DNA of 64,000 bases from Henckelia pumila (taxonomy: Eukaryota; Streptophyta; Magnoliopsida; Lamiales; Gesneriaceae), in NCBI RefSeq assembly GCF_033568475.1, contig NC_133123.1, positions 103,727,228-103,791,227 of the forward strand. The letters are read 5' to 3'. Both the position numbers and the translations under genes were made by a program. Every line of letters starts with the position of its first letter. Within the stretch, counting starts at the first letter, position 1. Below the pieces are notes generated by a model. The model worked only from the letters and a program-made list of their open reading frames with translations, did no database searches and had not been told where the DNA came from. This document shows positions 11,578 through 23,956 of this stretch, piece by piece.

Positions 11578-12614
11578 CTTATTAATTATTTATTCAAATT
11601 ATTTATTTTACTAACTATTTAATTAATATTTTTAATTGTTTAAGTTTACTCATTTAAATTATTTTATTACACTACTTATTTGATTTAAAGATTTTAAAGG
11701 TATAAGATTTATTATTTAAATGATTTTAATTGCTCAACTTATTTATTTTAAATAACTTAAGTTTAGCGGTTAGTCATTTTAAATTATTTTAAATGTCTAG
11801 CTTATTTGTTTAAATCCTTTTTAATTGTCCAACTGTTTTTAATGGTTTTTATTTTCGCTTGTGTATTTATTTAAATGACTTTTAATCGTTCGTCAAGTTT
11901 GTTTAAATTATTTTTTTAATCGCATTGTTATTATTTAAATATTTATTATATTGCTGTAACATAAAAATATTTAAGTATTAATTTTTAATTTCTTAGAGTT
12001 AGTTGCTTTAAATTTTTTTAAAGTATAACTTGCTCAAATATTTTTAGTTAATTATTATTGAGATTCTTGAGTTCAGTGACTTTCGATTCCGGCTTTCGGC
12101 GATGGTAGATTTCGGCGAAAAATTCTTAAATTTTATTTCAAGAGTAAATATTGTGAGAATTGAGAAAAAATAGATGAAATGTTAATTTAAAATTTTTCGG
12201 GTGTCAAAAAAATCGTTTTTATCGTATTCTTGAACTTATTTTTTAAATTTTTCAAAAATTAGCATTTTTAAACCCGGACTAGTAAAATTCAATTTAATAT
12301 TTTAATTTGAGATTTCAAAAATGGGTACCTTAAAGGTGCAAGTAAATTTGGGGTCAAAAGTTGCTAAAATTGAGTGGCACTTTTTAAAAATAAATAACAC
12401 CTTTAAAATCACACACACACCCATCTATGCATACATACACACACATATACACTTAAAACATATTTTACAACACAAAAATTAAACCCAAATCCCTAACCCA
12501 GGCCCCCAAACCCTCGCTCTCTCCCCTTTCTTCTCAAGAAACGATCGGCCCTTCTTCTTCTTCTTGCTTTTTCGGCCGCCGCCGACCTGCCACCATCACC
12601 GTCATCGCCGAAGC
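11578..12614 (+). repeat. LTR-3 (LARD family), segment 1 of 3, lacking about 120 bp at its 5' end
   Basis: From ATTAATTATTTATTCAAAT onward it follows the LARD-2 LTR (reverse complement of about 39410 downward) and the LARD-1 LTR. The first 120 bp, including TGTAGCACC, are missing next to the MITE-like patch. A CA-rich microsatellite lies at 12408-12450. The segment stops at the hAT target site and resumes at 16449. Confidence 0.8.
12607..12614. repeat. Left 8-bp target duplication of the hAT element
   Basis: GCCGAAGC here and GCCAGAGC at 16449-16456 match at 6 of 8 positions. Eight bases is the size made by hAT transposases. Confidence 0.72.
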
Positions 12615-15600
12615 CAATGGCGGAGCCAGGATTTAAAATCCACCCGGGCTGAAATTTTTTTAACGAGAAACAAAAGAATACATGAAAATTAAAATCATTA
12701 ATAAGATAATCATAATCTCAAAAGGCTCCTCATAAAGACGTAAACAAGATCTGCAATAATTCTATACGGAACTCGTAATATTTGAAAATCTTTGACAATG
12801 TAATATTTTGTAGCTCCATCGTCATGCAAGAAACTAATGAAATTTTAATAAAATGAATGTCTAAAACCAATCATGCAATGTTGATGAATAAATTAAAAAA
12901 ATCATAACTAAAAGATATGAAAATGATCCGAATAGATATACACCCGTGCTATTGAAGTTGTTATCTACGATTCTTTAACGTATAATATTCATCAATTATA
13001 GAATCTGAGTCTATGGTTAAAGCAAACTCTCTTTCAATATAAATGATCAAAGAATCTGTCAGAAAGTCCTCTCCCATTTTATTACGAAGAATTGTTTTAA
13101 CATGCTTCATAGCTAAAAATATATGCTCTGTAGTTGCCGTGGAAACAGGCAAAATTAAAACTAGATGAATCAACTTTTCAAATCGATTATAGTGTTGCAG
13201 CTTTTTCGTTTCAAATAACCCTTGGCACAATTCTGAGATAGTGGACATGTTCTGAAAATTTTCATGACAAACTACATCGAGCTCATAATGTTGTAGCTGA
13301 CACTTCAAATGATGCATTTCATGTTCAGTGAAGTCCTCGGGATAATACTTCTCAGCGAGAGTAAGAATCTTGTCAATGTCGAAACATTTAAAATTATCAT
13401 TTGGATCCAAAGCAGAGCTAAGCATAAGAAGTTCTACTTTCTCATCACTAAATCTAGAGTTTAACTCTTCCAACTGAAAATCTATTGCAACATTAAATAT
13501 ATCATAATGAAAATGATGCTCAAATGTGATGGTATCCTTTTGCTGGCATGAACGATTGGAATGCTTATAATGAGCACTCATATCCGGTATATCAACATTC
13601 AAATTTGTGCAAAATGATTTGACATACGAAAGAAGAATATCAAAACCATCATTTCTCAATGTCAGAAGAAGTTCTTTAGTCGTCGAGACCAGATCCATTG
13701 CACTTAAGATATCAAGAGATTTGTGTTGCAAGGCACGACAAAGCAAATCTGTGATCGCCATAATTTTATGCATCAAATGCAAAATAAAAATGAAATCAAA
13801 AGACTTCATCACTATTAAGGAACCACCAGCTTCCCCACGCATCGAAGTAGAGGAACCATCGGTGCTAATGGATTCAAGCACAAGAATAGTTGCGTCATAC
13901 ATATCTATTAAGCGGCAAATAGAATCAAAATGAGAGCTCCAACGAGTAGTTCCTGCTCGATTCAAAGTACCCAACTGATTAGCTCCTCGCCCAGTCTCAC
14001 GTTCACCAGCAACAATAGAACGTGAAATTTCATTAACTTGAGCAGATTGTAACTTAGAGTTGCGTTTAGAAGAAGATGTAACAAGATTGACAATAGTTGT
14101 CAAATTCGAAAAGAAAATCCATATAGAAATTTCCTTTTTAGGAGATGCAACTAACGCTAGCTGGAGGTGATGGGCAAAACAATGTACATAATATGCATAA
14201 GGGCAATCTCTAAGAAATAAAGCTTGCAAACCATTAAACACACCAGACATGTTACTAGCACCATCATACCCTTGACCTCGCATATTATGAATTTCTAGAT
14301 TATATCTAGTGAGTACATCACATATTTATTTTTTCAGTGTTGCAGCTGCGGTGTCATGAACATGAACAATTTGGAAAAAACGCTCCCTCAAAAAACCACG
14401 AGCATCAACAAATCTCAAAATTATAGTCATATGTTCTTTGTTAGATACATCCTTTGCTTCATCCACCAAAATACAAAACTTAGAATCTCCAATTTCATCA
14501 CGAATTTTATTTCTAACCATGTTCCCAATAATATGTAAGATTTTTTTTGAACTTCTGGCGAGGTATACTTTGCATTTCCCGGAGCTTTTTCTAAGATTAC
14601 TTCACCAATACTAGCATTCCATTTTCCCATAAATTTTAACATCTCAATGAAATTACCACGATTTTGGGAATCTGAAAATTCATCATGACCTCTCAATCCA
14701 CATGCTTGCAAACTAAGCCAACGAACACACTCAATTGGTGTTGTAAGCCTTAATCGGTTCTTTTGAATTTGTTCAGAAGATTCTCGATTCATAACTTTAT
14801 CTATATGTCGAGTTACATTCATCAAATCAATAACAGATTTTGCAGAGTTATTAGGCACTGAGTTAGAACTTCCCATATGAGACAAAAAGGCACACTTACC
14901 TCCATCATTAACACGTTTCCAACTTCTAAATCCTTCAATTGTGAAGGTACATTGTTGTGCTTCACTTAATTCAAAAATATAGCACGGAAAACAAAACAGC
15001 GCATCTTTCGAAGGAGAGTACTCTAACCATGGAAACTTTTTAAACCATGCATATTGAAAATCGCCGATGTTGCTTTCATGATTCAGATCGTGGGTACTCC
15101 GACAATTTTGGTTGATATGGCCCCATTTTGATATAACATCGTCTAATTTCATCACAATGATTAACAAGATGCCGCCACATCGAAATACGCAATCCAAGAT
15201 CCCGTTCAAGAGAAGTTTCATGAAACTCAACTCTTTGAGATTTAGATGGAGGTTCCAGTTCCTCATTATGAATGGATGTATTAGTGTCGGCCCTCCCGGA
15301 TGAAGAAAGATTGTCAATTCTTGGCTTAAAAAAAGATAAAATATTGTTTGCTCTTTTTTTCTCTTGATTTGACATTAATTACCTGATAAAAACTTGAACA
15401 AATGTCAAAAATTAAATTTTTTTATGAAATCATAACCTTAATAGTCATAAAAAAAATTGCATGTACCATTGTACCTACGCCTAATAACTAATAAGCCTAT
15501 GAAAAGATAAATAAATAAAACTTAAACAATAACTCGGAAAAAAAAAAGAATAAAAAATTTAACGAACATAAAAACATCTAATTTAGTACCAAAATTTAAA

Positions 15601-16448
15601 TTTTGAAAAACATTGTTAGTTTGTTACTGCTATTTATGTGCAAAACAATTAAACAATTTTTTTTCAGCATACAAAACAACTAATTTGATCCCAAAAATAC
15701 GAAACAAACCGAGAGCAATGCACATTGAATCACACGAAAAACTAAAAGAAATGGATATATCAAATTCTCAATTCACTAATATATCGACACTCGTACTAAC
15801 TTGAATTTAGTTCTCCAATCACTATTAGTTCACATATCATCAATATTCAATCATCACGGACTCACAATCACCAAATTAGAAAACAAAATCCTACTGCCTA
15901 GAAATAAAAAAAAGTTCACTATCGCAAATCACAATTCACGAATTAGTATTTAGCATCCAAATCACAATTAAATTCACAAATCACCACCATTCAAATTTCA
16001 AAGAGAGTAAGAGGCTGAAATCATCGGACATCGTACCAGGCAGAAAACAAAATTCTACGAAAATAAAACCCACGATTCACGCAAATCTGCAAATAAACAA
16101 AAAAAAATGAATCATATATCATCAATGTGAAAGCAAAAGTTCAAAGAAAAACAGAGCGTGGGGACTCACAAGAGGGATATTCGCAATCAAACAGAGACAA
16201 CAAGAGACGATGGAAACCCCCAAATTTCTTGGGCTGATAAGTTTATTTTCTCTCGGTGGTTGGTCTAGACTGTGTCGTCAAGGGCGGATAAAAGATTCAG
16301 CCCACTTGTGGACTTATGAAAGTTGGGCTCTTTGAAAGTTTTTTTGGGCCAATAGGGCTGAAAAAAATTGAGCCCAAAAATAATATATTAAAATTTTTTA
16401 AAAAAAATTGGGCCACCCGGGCTGGCACAATACGTCCCTCCGCCCTTG
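12615..16448 (-). mobile_element. hAT-superfamily DNA transposon, 3.8 kb
   Basis: The ends are inverted: CAATGGCGGAGCCAGG on the left and, read on the other strand, CAAGGGCGGAGGGACG on the right. Both ends also have a CCCGGGCTG/CAGCCCGGG block about 30 bp inside. An 8-bp imperfect target duplication flanks the element and a hAT transposase frame fills 12961-15375. The LTR-3 sequence is continuous when the element is removed. The region 15380-16448 is non-coding and AT-rich and would hold the promoter. Confidence 0.88.
12961..15375 (-). pseudogene. hAT transposase with TTF-type zinc finger region (ZMYM-like), broken
   Basis: Read from 15375 downward. The N-terminus (MSNQEKKRANNILSFFKPR) is basic. 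Next comes the TTF/ZMYM-like block: WFKKFPWLEYSPSKDALFCF and PCYIF, then FTIEGFRSWKRV. The middle (DUF4371-like, RNase H fold) has CILVDEAKDVSNKEHM and RGQGYDGASNMSG, and the C-terminus (12961-13170) is the hAT dimerisation region with LPVSTATTEHIF, MKHVKTILRNKMGEDF and YIERE. Breaks: a frameshift near 15110, another near 14480-14520, and TAA at about 14326. The dimerisation motif has lost the usual Arg-Ala pair. Total length is about 780 codons, near full length for this family, so decay is moderate. It acted in the nucleus on its own inverted ends. Confidence 0.88.
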
Positions 16449-18073
16449 GCCAGAGCTCGCACCTTGGAGGTTGATATAGCTGCTGGTCGTGAGTTTCAGC
16501 TAGGTTCCATCTTATTTCTTGGGAATTTTGAAAGTTAGGCAAGTATACACCCTTCTTTGGCCACCAAGCAAAGTCTATATGTTTGTGCCTTGTTCTTGAT
16601 AAAGATTTGAAATTTTTCTTGAATACAAGCTGGTGTTTCATTTGTTTTTAAGATTTTAGCAAGGGTTCATTTCATTAATTCAAAATTTGCATTTTTATTG
16701 AAGCTATTTGAGTTGTGCGATGGATTAGACTTGAGGCTTGAAGTGATTGAGTGCTTTTCAAAAATTTCTAAAATGTGTTGCAGGTTTTAGCCCAAATTCA
16801 AGTTTTTCAATGTGTTTTTATTGATTTTGGAGTTATGTTATGAGGTAGGAATTGTAATACACTTGCATTATTTGTTGGCTAAAGTTTTATCGCTTTTCGG
16901 ATGGAGTTTCAATCATTTTTTTGAAAATTTGATTGTGGAGTTGAAGGGGATGCCCTAGTAGATGTTTGAGGATGCATTGTGGTGTTTTGAATATGTTTAG
17001 AGTAGTCTAAGAGAAGGTAAGAAGGGGCTGGTCGATTTGGAGTAGGAGTCATGAGGATTGATTGGTGATCAAGGGAAGCATGGTTGTGTTGGGGCTCGAC
17101 TTTGGGTGACTTCGACAGCTGCCCCATGAATTCTAGGGGCTAAGATTGCTTCTGGAGGTGTCTCTTGGTGCGTGGGAAGGGCTGGTTTTGAGTAAATTTA
17201 TTGGGAATGGGTTCATAAGAGGTAAAGACGAGTTTGGACTAGAGAGGAATTTTGGTTGTACTTGGATTGGTCTCAGGTGTTTGGTCTGGTGGGTCATGAT
17301 AAGGAGGTCTAGACGGGTTGTATGGGTCCTAATTCAAGCTCAAGACATTGTGGTCGTGTCGGTTCAAATTGTTTGCGTTTTGGGTTATTTATGGTCGAGT
17401 TAAGGGCGTGATAAGTCGGGGTGGTTAGTGCAGATTTTTGGTGAGTTTAGGGGCTGCCCAAAAATCCATTTTGATTGGGTTCCTCGGGTGGTCTTTGGGG
17501 GCTATAACCTAGTCCTTGGGTTGATAGGATGGATAGAGGGTGTCGGTTCAAACGAAAGTTGACTTGGTTAAGGAATGGGCAAGTTATGAATTTTACGGTT
17601 CGCACGCTTGAGGTGTGTTTGTTTGGTTAAGTCTAGCTTAGGGGTAGCCACTTAACATCATGCTTTTCTTGTTTTAAATCACGCTTTTCATCCTTGTCAA
17701 ACATTTTGAATCATCTATATGTGATTCGAGTAATCGAGTAAATATTTACAAAGAAATTCATTTCCATAAATACATGTTAATTCTTATGAGATGAGTCAAG
17801 AAAGGAAAATAAAAATATTTTGAATAAGGAGAGTTGATTGTGACCTTATCAGGGTATGGACGGACTGACCATATCAAGGTACGGACGTACTGGGAGAAAT
17901 TTTGGTTTTTCTTACCACCTCATGAGTTTGGACGGGTTGGGAGAAATCTTGTCTTCCCTTACCACCCCAGGGTCTGGACGGGCTGGGAGAAATCTTTGGC
18001 TTTTCTTACCACCTCATGGGTTTGGACGGGATGGGAGAAATCTTGGCTTCCCTAACCATTTCAGGGTTTGTAC
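16449..18073 (+). repeat. LTR-3 (LARD family), segment 2 of 3
   Basis: The sequence continues the LTR after the hAT element. It matches the general order of the LARD LTRs: GGGCTG-rich middle part, then GTCGGTTCAAAC blocks near 17540, then the 46-bp minisatellite. Short frames at 16297-16641, 16909-17127 and 17146-17403 have no protein signature. The last five bases TGTAC (18069-18073) are the left target duplication of LARD-2. Confidence 0.82.
17885..18073 (+). repeat. 46-bp minisatellite in LTR-3, cut by LARD-2
   Basis: GGGAGAAATC-type units start at 17892, 17939, 17985 and 18033, and after the LARD-2 insertion at 39548 and 39593. Removing the insertion keeps the spacing at about 46 bp. LARD-1 has the remains of the array near 5990-6110; the minus-strand LTRs of LARD-2 have diverged units of about 57 bp (18845-19045 and 36780-36975). 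Confidence 0.9.
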
Positions 18074-19945
18074 TGAAATGACCATAACTTCTAAACTAAA
18101 TTAATTAATAAAGAAAATACTGATTTATAAAAAAAATTTGTCATGACTTGTTTGAAAATACAACAACCCACCTGTCTCAACTCAACAATTCAATTCAACT
18201 AGTAATAAACACCAAATAGGAAAACAATCACGATAAACATAAGCTTCTGAAATTACAACATCCAAAAGTTCAACCATTTGACTTTTACATGCCTTTAAAT
18301 AATTCTATAAATCCTTAAGCTTACACTTAACCAATCAACAAAAAGAAAGTCTTAAAAGCATGAAAGTAAACTCTTTGCGGAAGTCTAGCATAGGTCGGAG
18401 GGATGTGTCGTGCCCGCATCGCAGTCCACTCGATAATCTTGCCCCTCAACTCAATGATAAACTAATCTGCACCAAGCAAGCGTAGTGAGTCTAGTGACTC
18501 AACAAGTATAGGCAGTGAAATAACAAGGGTTAAAAATACATGTGACAATACTTAAAGTACTGTACATATAATACTTTGAAACTTAAACTGAAAAGTTGTA
18601 TGATAAAAGAGAATGAGACTAACTGTATGAAATGAATTCACACAATGAAACTCAAACTTTGAAACTTGGAACTTTCTTAACTTAACTGAACCTCATGCAT
18701 GACTGAAACTAAATTTAAATTAAGACGAGTCAAATCAATTTTGAACTGAAACTGAAACTGTAATTGAAACTGTAACTGAAACTGTAACTGTGAACTTAGA
18801 TCCTTGAATTGTGACCCTCTGTTTTTTATCGATCAATGACTGCAGTATACTATGCCGGCAAGACGCCGAGATTTCTCCTGACGCGACATTGCCCCTTTTT
18901 ACTTTTATTTGGTAGGGATCCCGAGATTTCTCCCGATCTCACACTACCCGTCTGTTTTGGTAAGGATCCCGGGATGTCTCCCGATCTCGCACTACCCGTC
19001 TATTTTGGCAAGTGAGTGAGGCATCCCCCAACCCACATTGCCCCGTCTTGTCACAATCAACTCACTTTGTTCAAAAAAAATATTTTTCTTTTCCTTCTTT
19101 GACTCGACTCAAAATACTTAGCATGCATGAATAGAAGCGACTTACCTTGTAAACATTTGCTCGGCTCAAAGACGAGACTCAAGCACACGAGTATGAAACT
19201 TTGGGAAATGAAACTCAACTAAAAAATGCGGGTATTAGGTGAGTGAGTGGCTGCCCCTAGGTGAAAATACCCAACTTATTCTTCAATTCTCCTTGAACAT
19301 GTCTTAACCCGAGCAATCAAACTGTAAAACCCTTAACTCCATATTACCTTAACCGAATCCAATCCCGCTTGAACCGACACTCTATAAACACTTCAAACTA
19401 TCCCAAGGACAAGTTTAGGACCTCCAAAGACCACCCAAGCAACCCGATCAAAATGGATTTCCGGGCAGCCGTCAAACTTGTCAAAATTCTGCATTAGACA
19501 CCCCGAATTCAGAAATTCTTAACTTGACCAAAACTAACTCGATTCGCTCCCAAATTGAACCGACATGACCACAAAATCATAAAATTTACTTAGGACCAGC
19601 CCTCACCCATCCATAGTAGCTCAAAATATTCAGTTTAATCAAACAATCCAACCGCTCACACATTGCTCTAAAATTCTGCTCCAACCCTTAAACTTGAATG
19701 ACCTTTATCCTGTCCGAAACTTAACCGAATCGAGCCCAATTTATACCGACGCGACCACAACATCATAACCTTGACCTAGGACCAGCCCAAGACATGACCA
19801 GACCTGAAATGGTGACGCCCCTGCCCAGAATTCAGTAGCCCTTACACCATGCATTCAACACTCTACTTCACTCCTACTCCAATAATCCAACTCTATACCA
19901 TTTTCTCTTAACTCTACCTCTTTCCAACCCACCAACCACACCTAC
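18074..19945 (-). repeat. LARD-2 3' LTR, distal piece
   Basis: The piece matches 36032-37873 closely, starting at TGAAATGACC (the LTR end in reverse) and stopping at ...ACACCTAC, where LTR-E begins. It contains the 57-bp minisatellite at 18845-19045 and a GAAACTGTAACT run at 18740-18795. Confidence 0.92.
19941..19945. repeat. Left target duplication of LTR-E (CCTAC)
   Basis: CCTAC occurs here and at 31300-31304. The uninterrupted LARD-2 5' LTR has a single CCTAC at the matching point (about 37869), which proves the insertion. Confidence 0.9.
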
Positions 19946-21073
19946 GTGACGTCCTGTATTTTAAAACATTTAATAAAATTGTTGCGGAAAAAGAGTGAGA
20001 AATTTTTCAAAAGTTCGAACAATACAGGGAGTGCATCATGCTAACTCAAAATGAATTTCAAAGTATAACTAATAACAATATAATTTTGTCACTCCACCAT
20101 GCACAAAATATTTGAAACATGGATGCAACCCTAGTGTCAAGACCATCTAAAATACGGCACGTCGAAACTTACTACAAACATTTAAATAGGATGGAGAAAT
20201 GTGATTTACTATAAACAAACTACTTACATAAAATACATTTGAAAATAATCGAGGAATCCTCACAACAATATCAAACTGAAATGAACATTTAAAAGACTAA
20301 ACATTTGAATCCCTCTAAACTCGGCATTTAAAATACTGACAATGAAAATAGTAAAATCTTTACTTTCAAATATCGTGCATAAATATTGTAACAACATTAT
20401 GTAAATAAAAGTATGTAAATATTTTTCTTTAAAAACATCAGAGCTTCAGAACTGTCGTGCCATGCAGTGTCTTCGCCTCTTGGACTCTTCAGCCATGCTA
20501 CCAAAACTTTTTAAATAAAAACGGTTAAACCATCTGTACCATTCAAGTATAGTGAGTCTAAAAGACTCAACAAGATTAAAATATGCATATCGATATCATT
20601 ATTGCTTCAAAATACTTTAAACTTAAAATAGCTTGAACATACATAACATGATACCTTGAACATGAGGAACTTTAACGTAAACATTATGGAACTTTAAACT
20701 TAAAATGTTGAACATGAACTTCAAAACTCTTAAAATATGCAAGGAACTTAAACATAGACATCAACTTAATTGACTTTAAATCTTGAAAGTAGACTTCATC
20801 CATTTCCTCAAAACTTTACCATTTCATTCTTAAATAAACATTTATATTTAACATCTAATAAAAATCATGCAACTTGGACATACATTAAACCATGAACGTA
20901 AATCATGAACATAAATCATGATCCTAAACCATGAACACAACATATCATGACATAAACATAAACATAAACATAAAAATTAACATCATCATAATCTTAATTG
21001 ATGAATTATGTGAAGTTGTGGCAACCGTCTGATAGGCCTGAAATTATCAATTACTGTTGATCAACAAGTAAGT

Positions 21074-21232
21074 GGAAAGGCCCCTCTGGAGCTTATCCTG
21101 AAGTGCCAGTCCCGTGTCTTTCCATCGCTTAACTCATAATTGGAAAGGCTCCTCCGGAGCTTATCCCGAAGTGCCAGTCCCGTAGATTTGGAAAGGTCCC
21201 TCCGGCGCCCATCCCGAAGTACCAATCCCGTA
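21074..21232 (-). repeat. Three-copy minisatellite in LTR-E
   Basis: Three units each begin GGAAAGG(C/T)(C/T)CCTC and end in CAGTCCCGT or CAATCCCGT. Units start at about 21074, 21139 and 21190. The position matches the minisatellite zone of the LARD LTRs in a general way, though the sequence is unrelated. Confidence 0.88.
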
Positions 21233-21658
21233 TTGTCACCACAAAAACACATAAGACAACAAAATCCTTTATGCTTCATCATCATATCATCTTATCATAT
21301 CATTTTACTTTCATTATAACTTATCATTCATCATATCATTATGAAGCATCATTGTTTCATGTAACTTCCGTTATAACTTTCATTTCATGAACATAAAACT
21401 TTACTCGATAACTTCATGCATGTAATAGATGATTAAAAATCAAACTTTCATATTGAACATAGGTTTCATGAATAAAACTTAAACATGTACATGCATCACA
21501 TAAGATAATCGATCCATGTAAGTCGTTCTTTTTGTTCTTGACATAAAACTTAAAACTTTTGCATAGAAACTCTTAAACATATTTTAGAAACCTTAAAAGT
21601 CATAACCATGAAATTAGGACCCTAAAATAACATAAAAAAACTTGAAATTCGAAGGTCC

Positions 21659-21692
21659 GGAGCGGCCGCTCCACTTCTCGGCGCGGGCGCGC
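21659..21692. repeat. GC palindrome and GGCGCGGGCGCGC box in LTR-E
   Basis: GGAGCGGCCGCTCC at 21659-21672 is a perfect 14-bp palindrome. GGCGCGGGCGCGC follows at 21680-21692 and is the same box that occurs three times in the unrelated gypsy D LTR at 48831-48912. The flanks are strongly AT-rich. Confidence 0.93.
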
Positions 21693-23654
21693 ATGACCTG
21701 CGCAAATGGGTTTTCTTTCTCGCTCTGAAACTCTATTTTTAATTCAGAATTTGAAAAAGTCGTAAACATAAAAGTTGTAGCCCTTGATCTTGGCTTTCTA
21801 ATGAAAAAACCTCACCTCAATTATAGTTTTCAGTAAAATGTTATGCCCGTTCTACCGATATATGTCAGTGTCGGAAATTCAAAACACTAGACACACTTCG
21901 GGGCAATTTTGGCCAATCTTCCAAAATGATTTTAACAAAACTCAAAACATGAAAATTGTAGATAAATAAGTTATATTTCCAATAAAATTGGCCTCATATC
22001 ATTTGAATTAATACACTAATTTTGATCTTCAAAATTATAATGAGTGTCGCTAATCCGAGACACTCTAACACATGCAACATTTCAAAGCTTTAACTCAAAC
22101 TAAATCAATACTTCAAAATATGATATTTTTCTATTACTCATGCTATAATTTATGGATAAAATATTCCTTGAAACTTCAAGAACACATCAAATCTTAAAAG
22201 AAACTTGTATCTCTTGAATCAAATTCAAGAACATGACAAGAACGACTTATACTTCACGATTTCATACCATCACATAACATGCTTTCAAACCCTTAAAAAC
22301 AAAACTTCATGCTCTTGAAATTCTTGAAAATCATGCATACATATCTCAACATACATTTTTTCATATCAAAATAAATATATTTTGAATGGTGGTTTCAAAA
22401 CCTTTAAAATTTGTACTTGCCTTAGATCTTCGAAGAACGGGATCAACATGGACATGTAGAGAACTAGCTTTACTTAAACGGAATCGAGACATTATATAAA
22501 GGTAGCCGAATGAAGATGAAATCCAAGGGATTGTTTAGCTGTTCCTAGGATCAAAATAACACCTTTACATGGTGAGGAGACACCAAAAACCAAATACAAA
22601 ATCAAAGAAGAATTGCAGCAAAAATCAAGTGCAGAAACAGCTTACAAGAAGGTTTTTAACTAGGCTGAAACGTCCACCAAAAATAGTGATTTATGGCTTA
22701 AATCGAAGGTATGGATGTAAGGAAGATAACCCTTCAAACGGATTGAAGTTTCTCCATCGGGTGAAGAAGTTATGATCAAAATACAGCAGCTGCACAGAGG
22801 GAGGCGAGCTTAAATGATTTGGAGATTGAGATGATCCGTAACCTCGGCAACGATCTAACTTGACACAGATGAATTTTAGAAGCTAAACTTCACATAGAAC
22901 TAGGGGAGCCGATGGAACAAAGAAGGGGAGAGAAGGAGATGACAAAACAACAAGAGAAATAACAAGTGGAAGAAAGACGAAAAGGAAAAGGGAAAGAACG
23001 TGCATAGGGAAATAATTGAGGGACCATAATTGATTAGGTGGGGGGGGGGGGGGGAGGGACATGGTTATCAAGGGTGGGGTATGGAGTAGATAGTAATAAG
23101 GGGCGGTGGATAGGAAGACTACATCAACGTAGTCTGTCGAACCCGCCTCAAACTCGACTAAAAAGATTTTCTCCTTCCGATGATTGAAATAAAACCATAG
23201 CAATATTATACTCAAAATACTCGTAAAATTATTTCCTACGATCTCTTGCATAGAATATTCTTTTGACAGTCCAAGATTAACTCAATCGTGAAAACATTTA
23301 ACTAGCTTGTAAGGCATAAATATTTATTAGGCATATACCTAACATCTAATAATTTAAATCGTAACTTTAAACTTCATAAATGAAATGCACAAAACCATTA
23401 AAATCATTTAACAAAATAAATAAACATATATTTTAATACATAAAATATCAACTTTTTAAATCATTCACACAACACACAAAATTATTTAATTAAGAATAAC
23501 TATTAAATCATGATTGTAGTGACCCGTGTCCAGAATTTATGATTAATGAGTAATTAATCATGTGATCATGTTTAAAATTAGTAAAACATGATTAAGGAGT
23601 TTCCAAAAGGCTCTAAGGAGTCCAAAAATGGATCCGAAACACTCAAAAATGGTC

Positions 23655-23945
23655 TGGAAGGTTCCGAAGGTTCGGATGGTTCGGAGGTTCCAAACCGGGT
23701 TAGGAGGCTCCAAACTGGATAGGAGGATCCGAACATAAGATCGGAGGATCCGAACGGGTTTGGGGGATCCGAACTCCGATCGAAGGTTCCGAAGATAATG
23801 CGTCATGGGTGACGTCATTGATGGGACTTCGGAGGATTCGAAGTCAGGATCGGGGGCTCCGAACAGGAACGGAGTCCGAAGTCGAGAACGGAGGATCCGA
23901 ATCAATTCGGAGGATCCAAAGTCGAGTTCGGACGGCCCGAATTGT
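23655..23945 (+). repeat. TCGGAGGATCCGAAC palindrome array, gypsy A 5' LTR
   Basis: About a dozen imperfect copies of (A/T)TCGGAGG(A/C)TCCGAAC follow one another, each a near-palindrome made from TCGGA and TCCGA halves. In the middle lies TGACGTCA (23810-23817). The array ends four bases before the TATA box. The 3' copy (29898-30128) has fewer units. Confidence 0.93.
23810..23817 (+). promoter_or_regulatory. TGACGTCA (bZIP-type ACGT site) in gypsy A 5' LTR
   Basis: A perfect TGACGTCA palindrome sits in the array, preceded by GCGTCATGGG. It is kept at 30014-30021 in the 3' LTR, and gypsy C has TTACGTCATCCATGAC at the equivalent place (58846). Plant TGA/bZIP factors bind such sites; activity here is inferred. 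Confidence 0.6.
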
Positions 23946-23948
23946 GGC

Positions 23949-23956
23949 TATAAATA
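23949..23956 (+). promoter_or_regulatory. TATA box, gypsy A 5' LTR
   Basis: TATAAATA follows the array directly; the 3' copy reads TATAAATAG at 30136-30144. A start site about 30 bp downstream would fall near the pyrimidine-rich CACCTCTCTCC stretch. Confidence 0.78.

Noticed and set aside
17885..18073. Centromeric or other satellite
   Set aside because: Only a few 46-bp units, always within LARD LTRs.
17834..18104. Overlapping frames rich in Gly, Arg and Trp
   Set aside because: They are translations of the 46-bp minisatellite in two frames.
23640..23945. CRISPR-like array of short repeats
   Set aside because: Repeats are overlapping imperfect palindromes without unique spacers, in an LTR of a plant retrotransposon.
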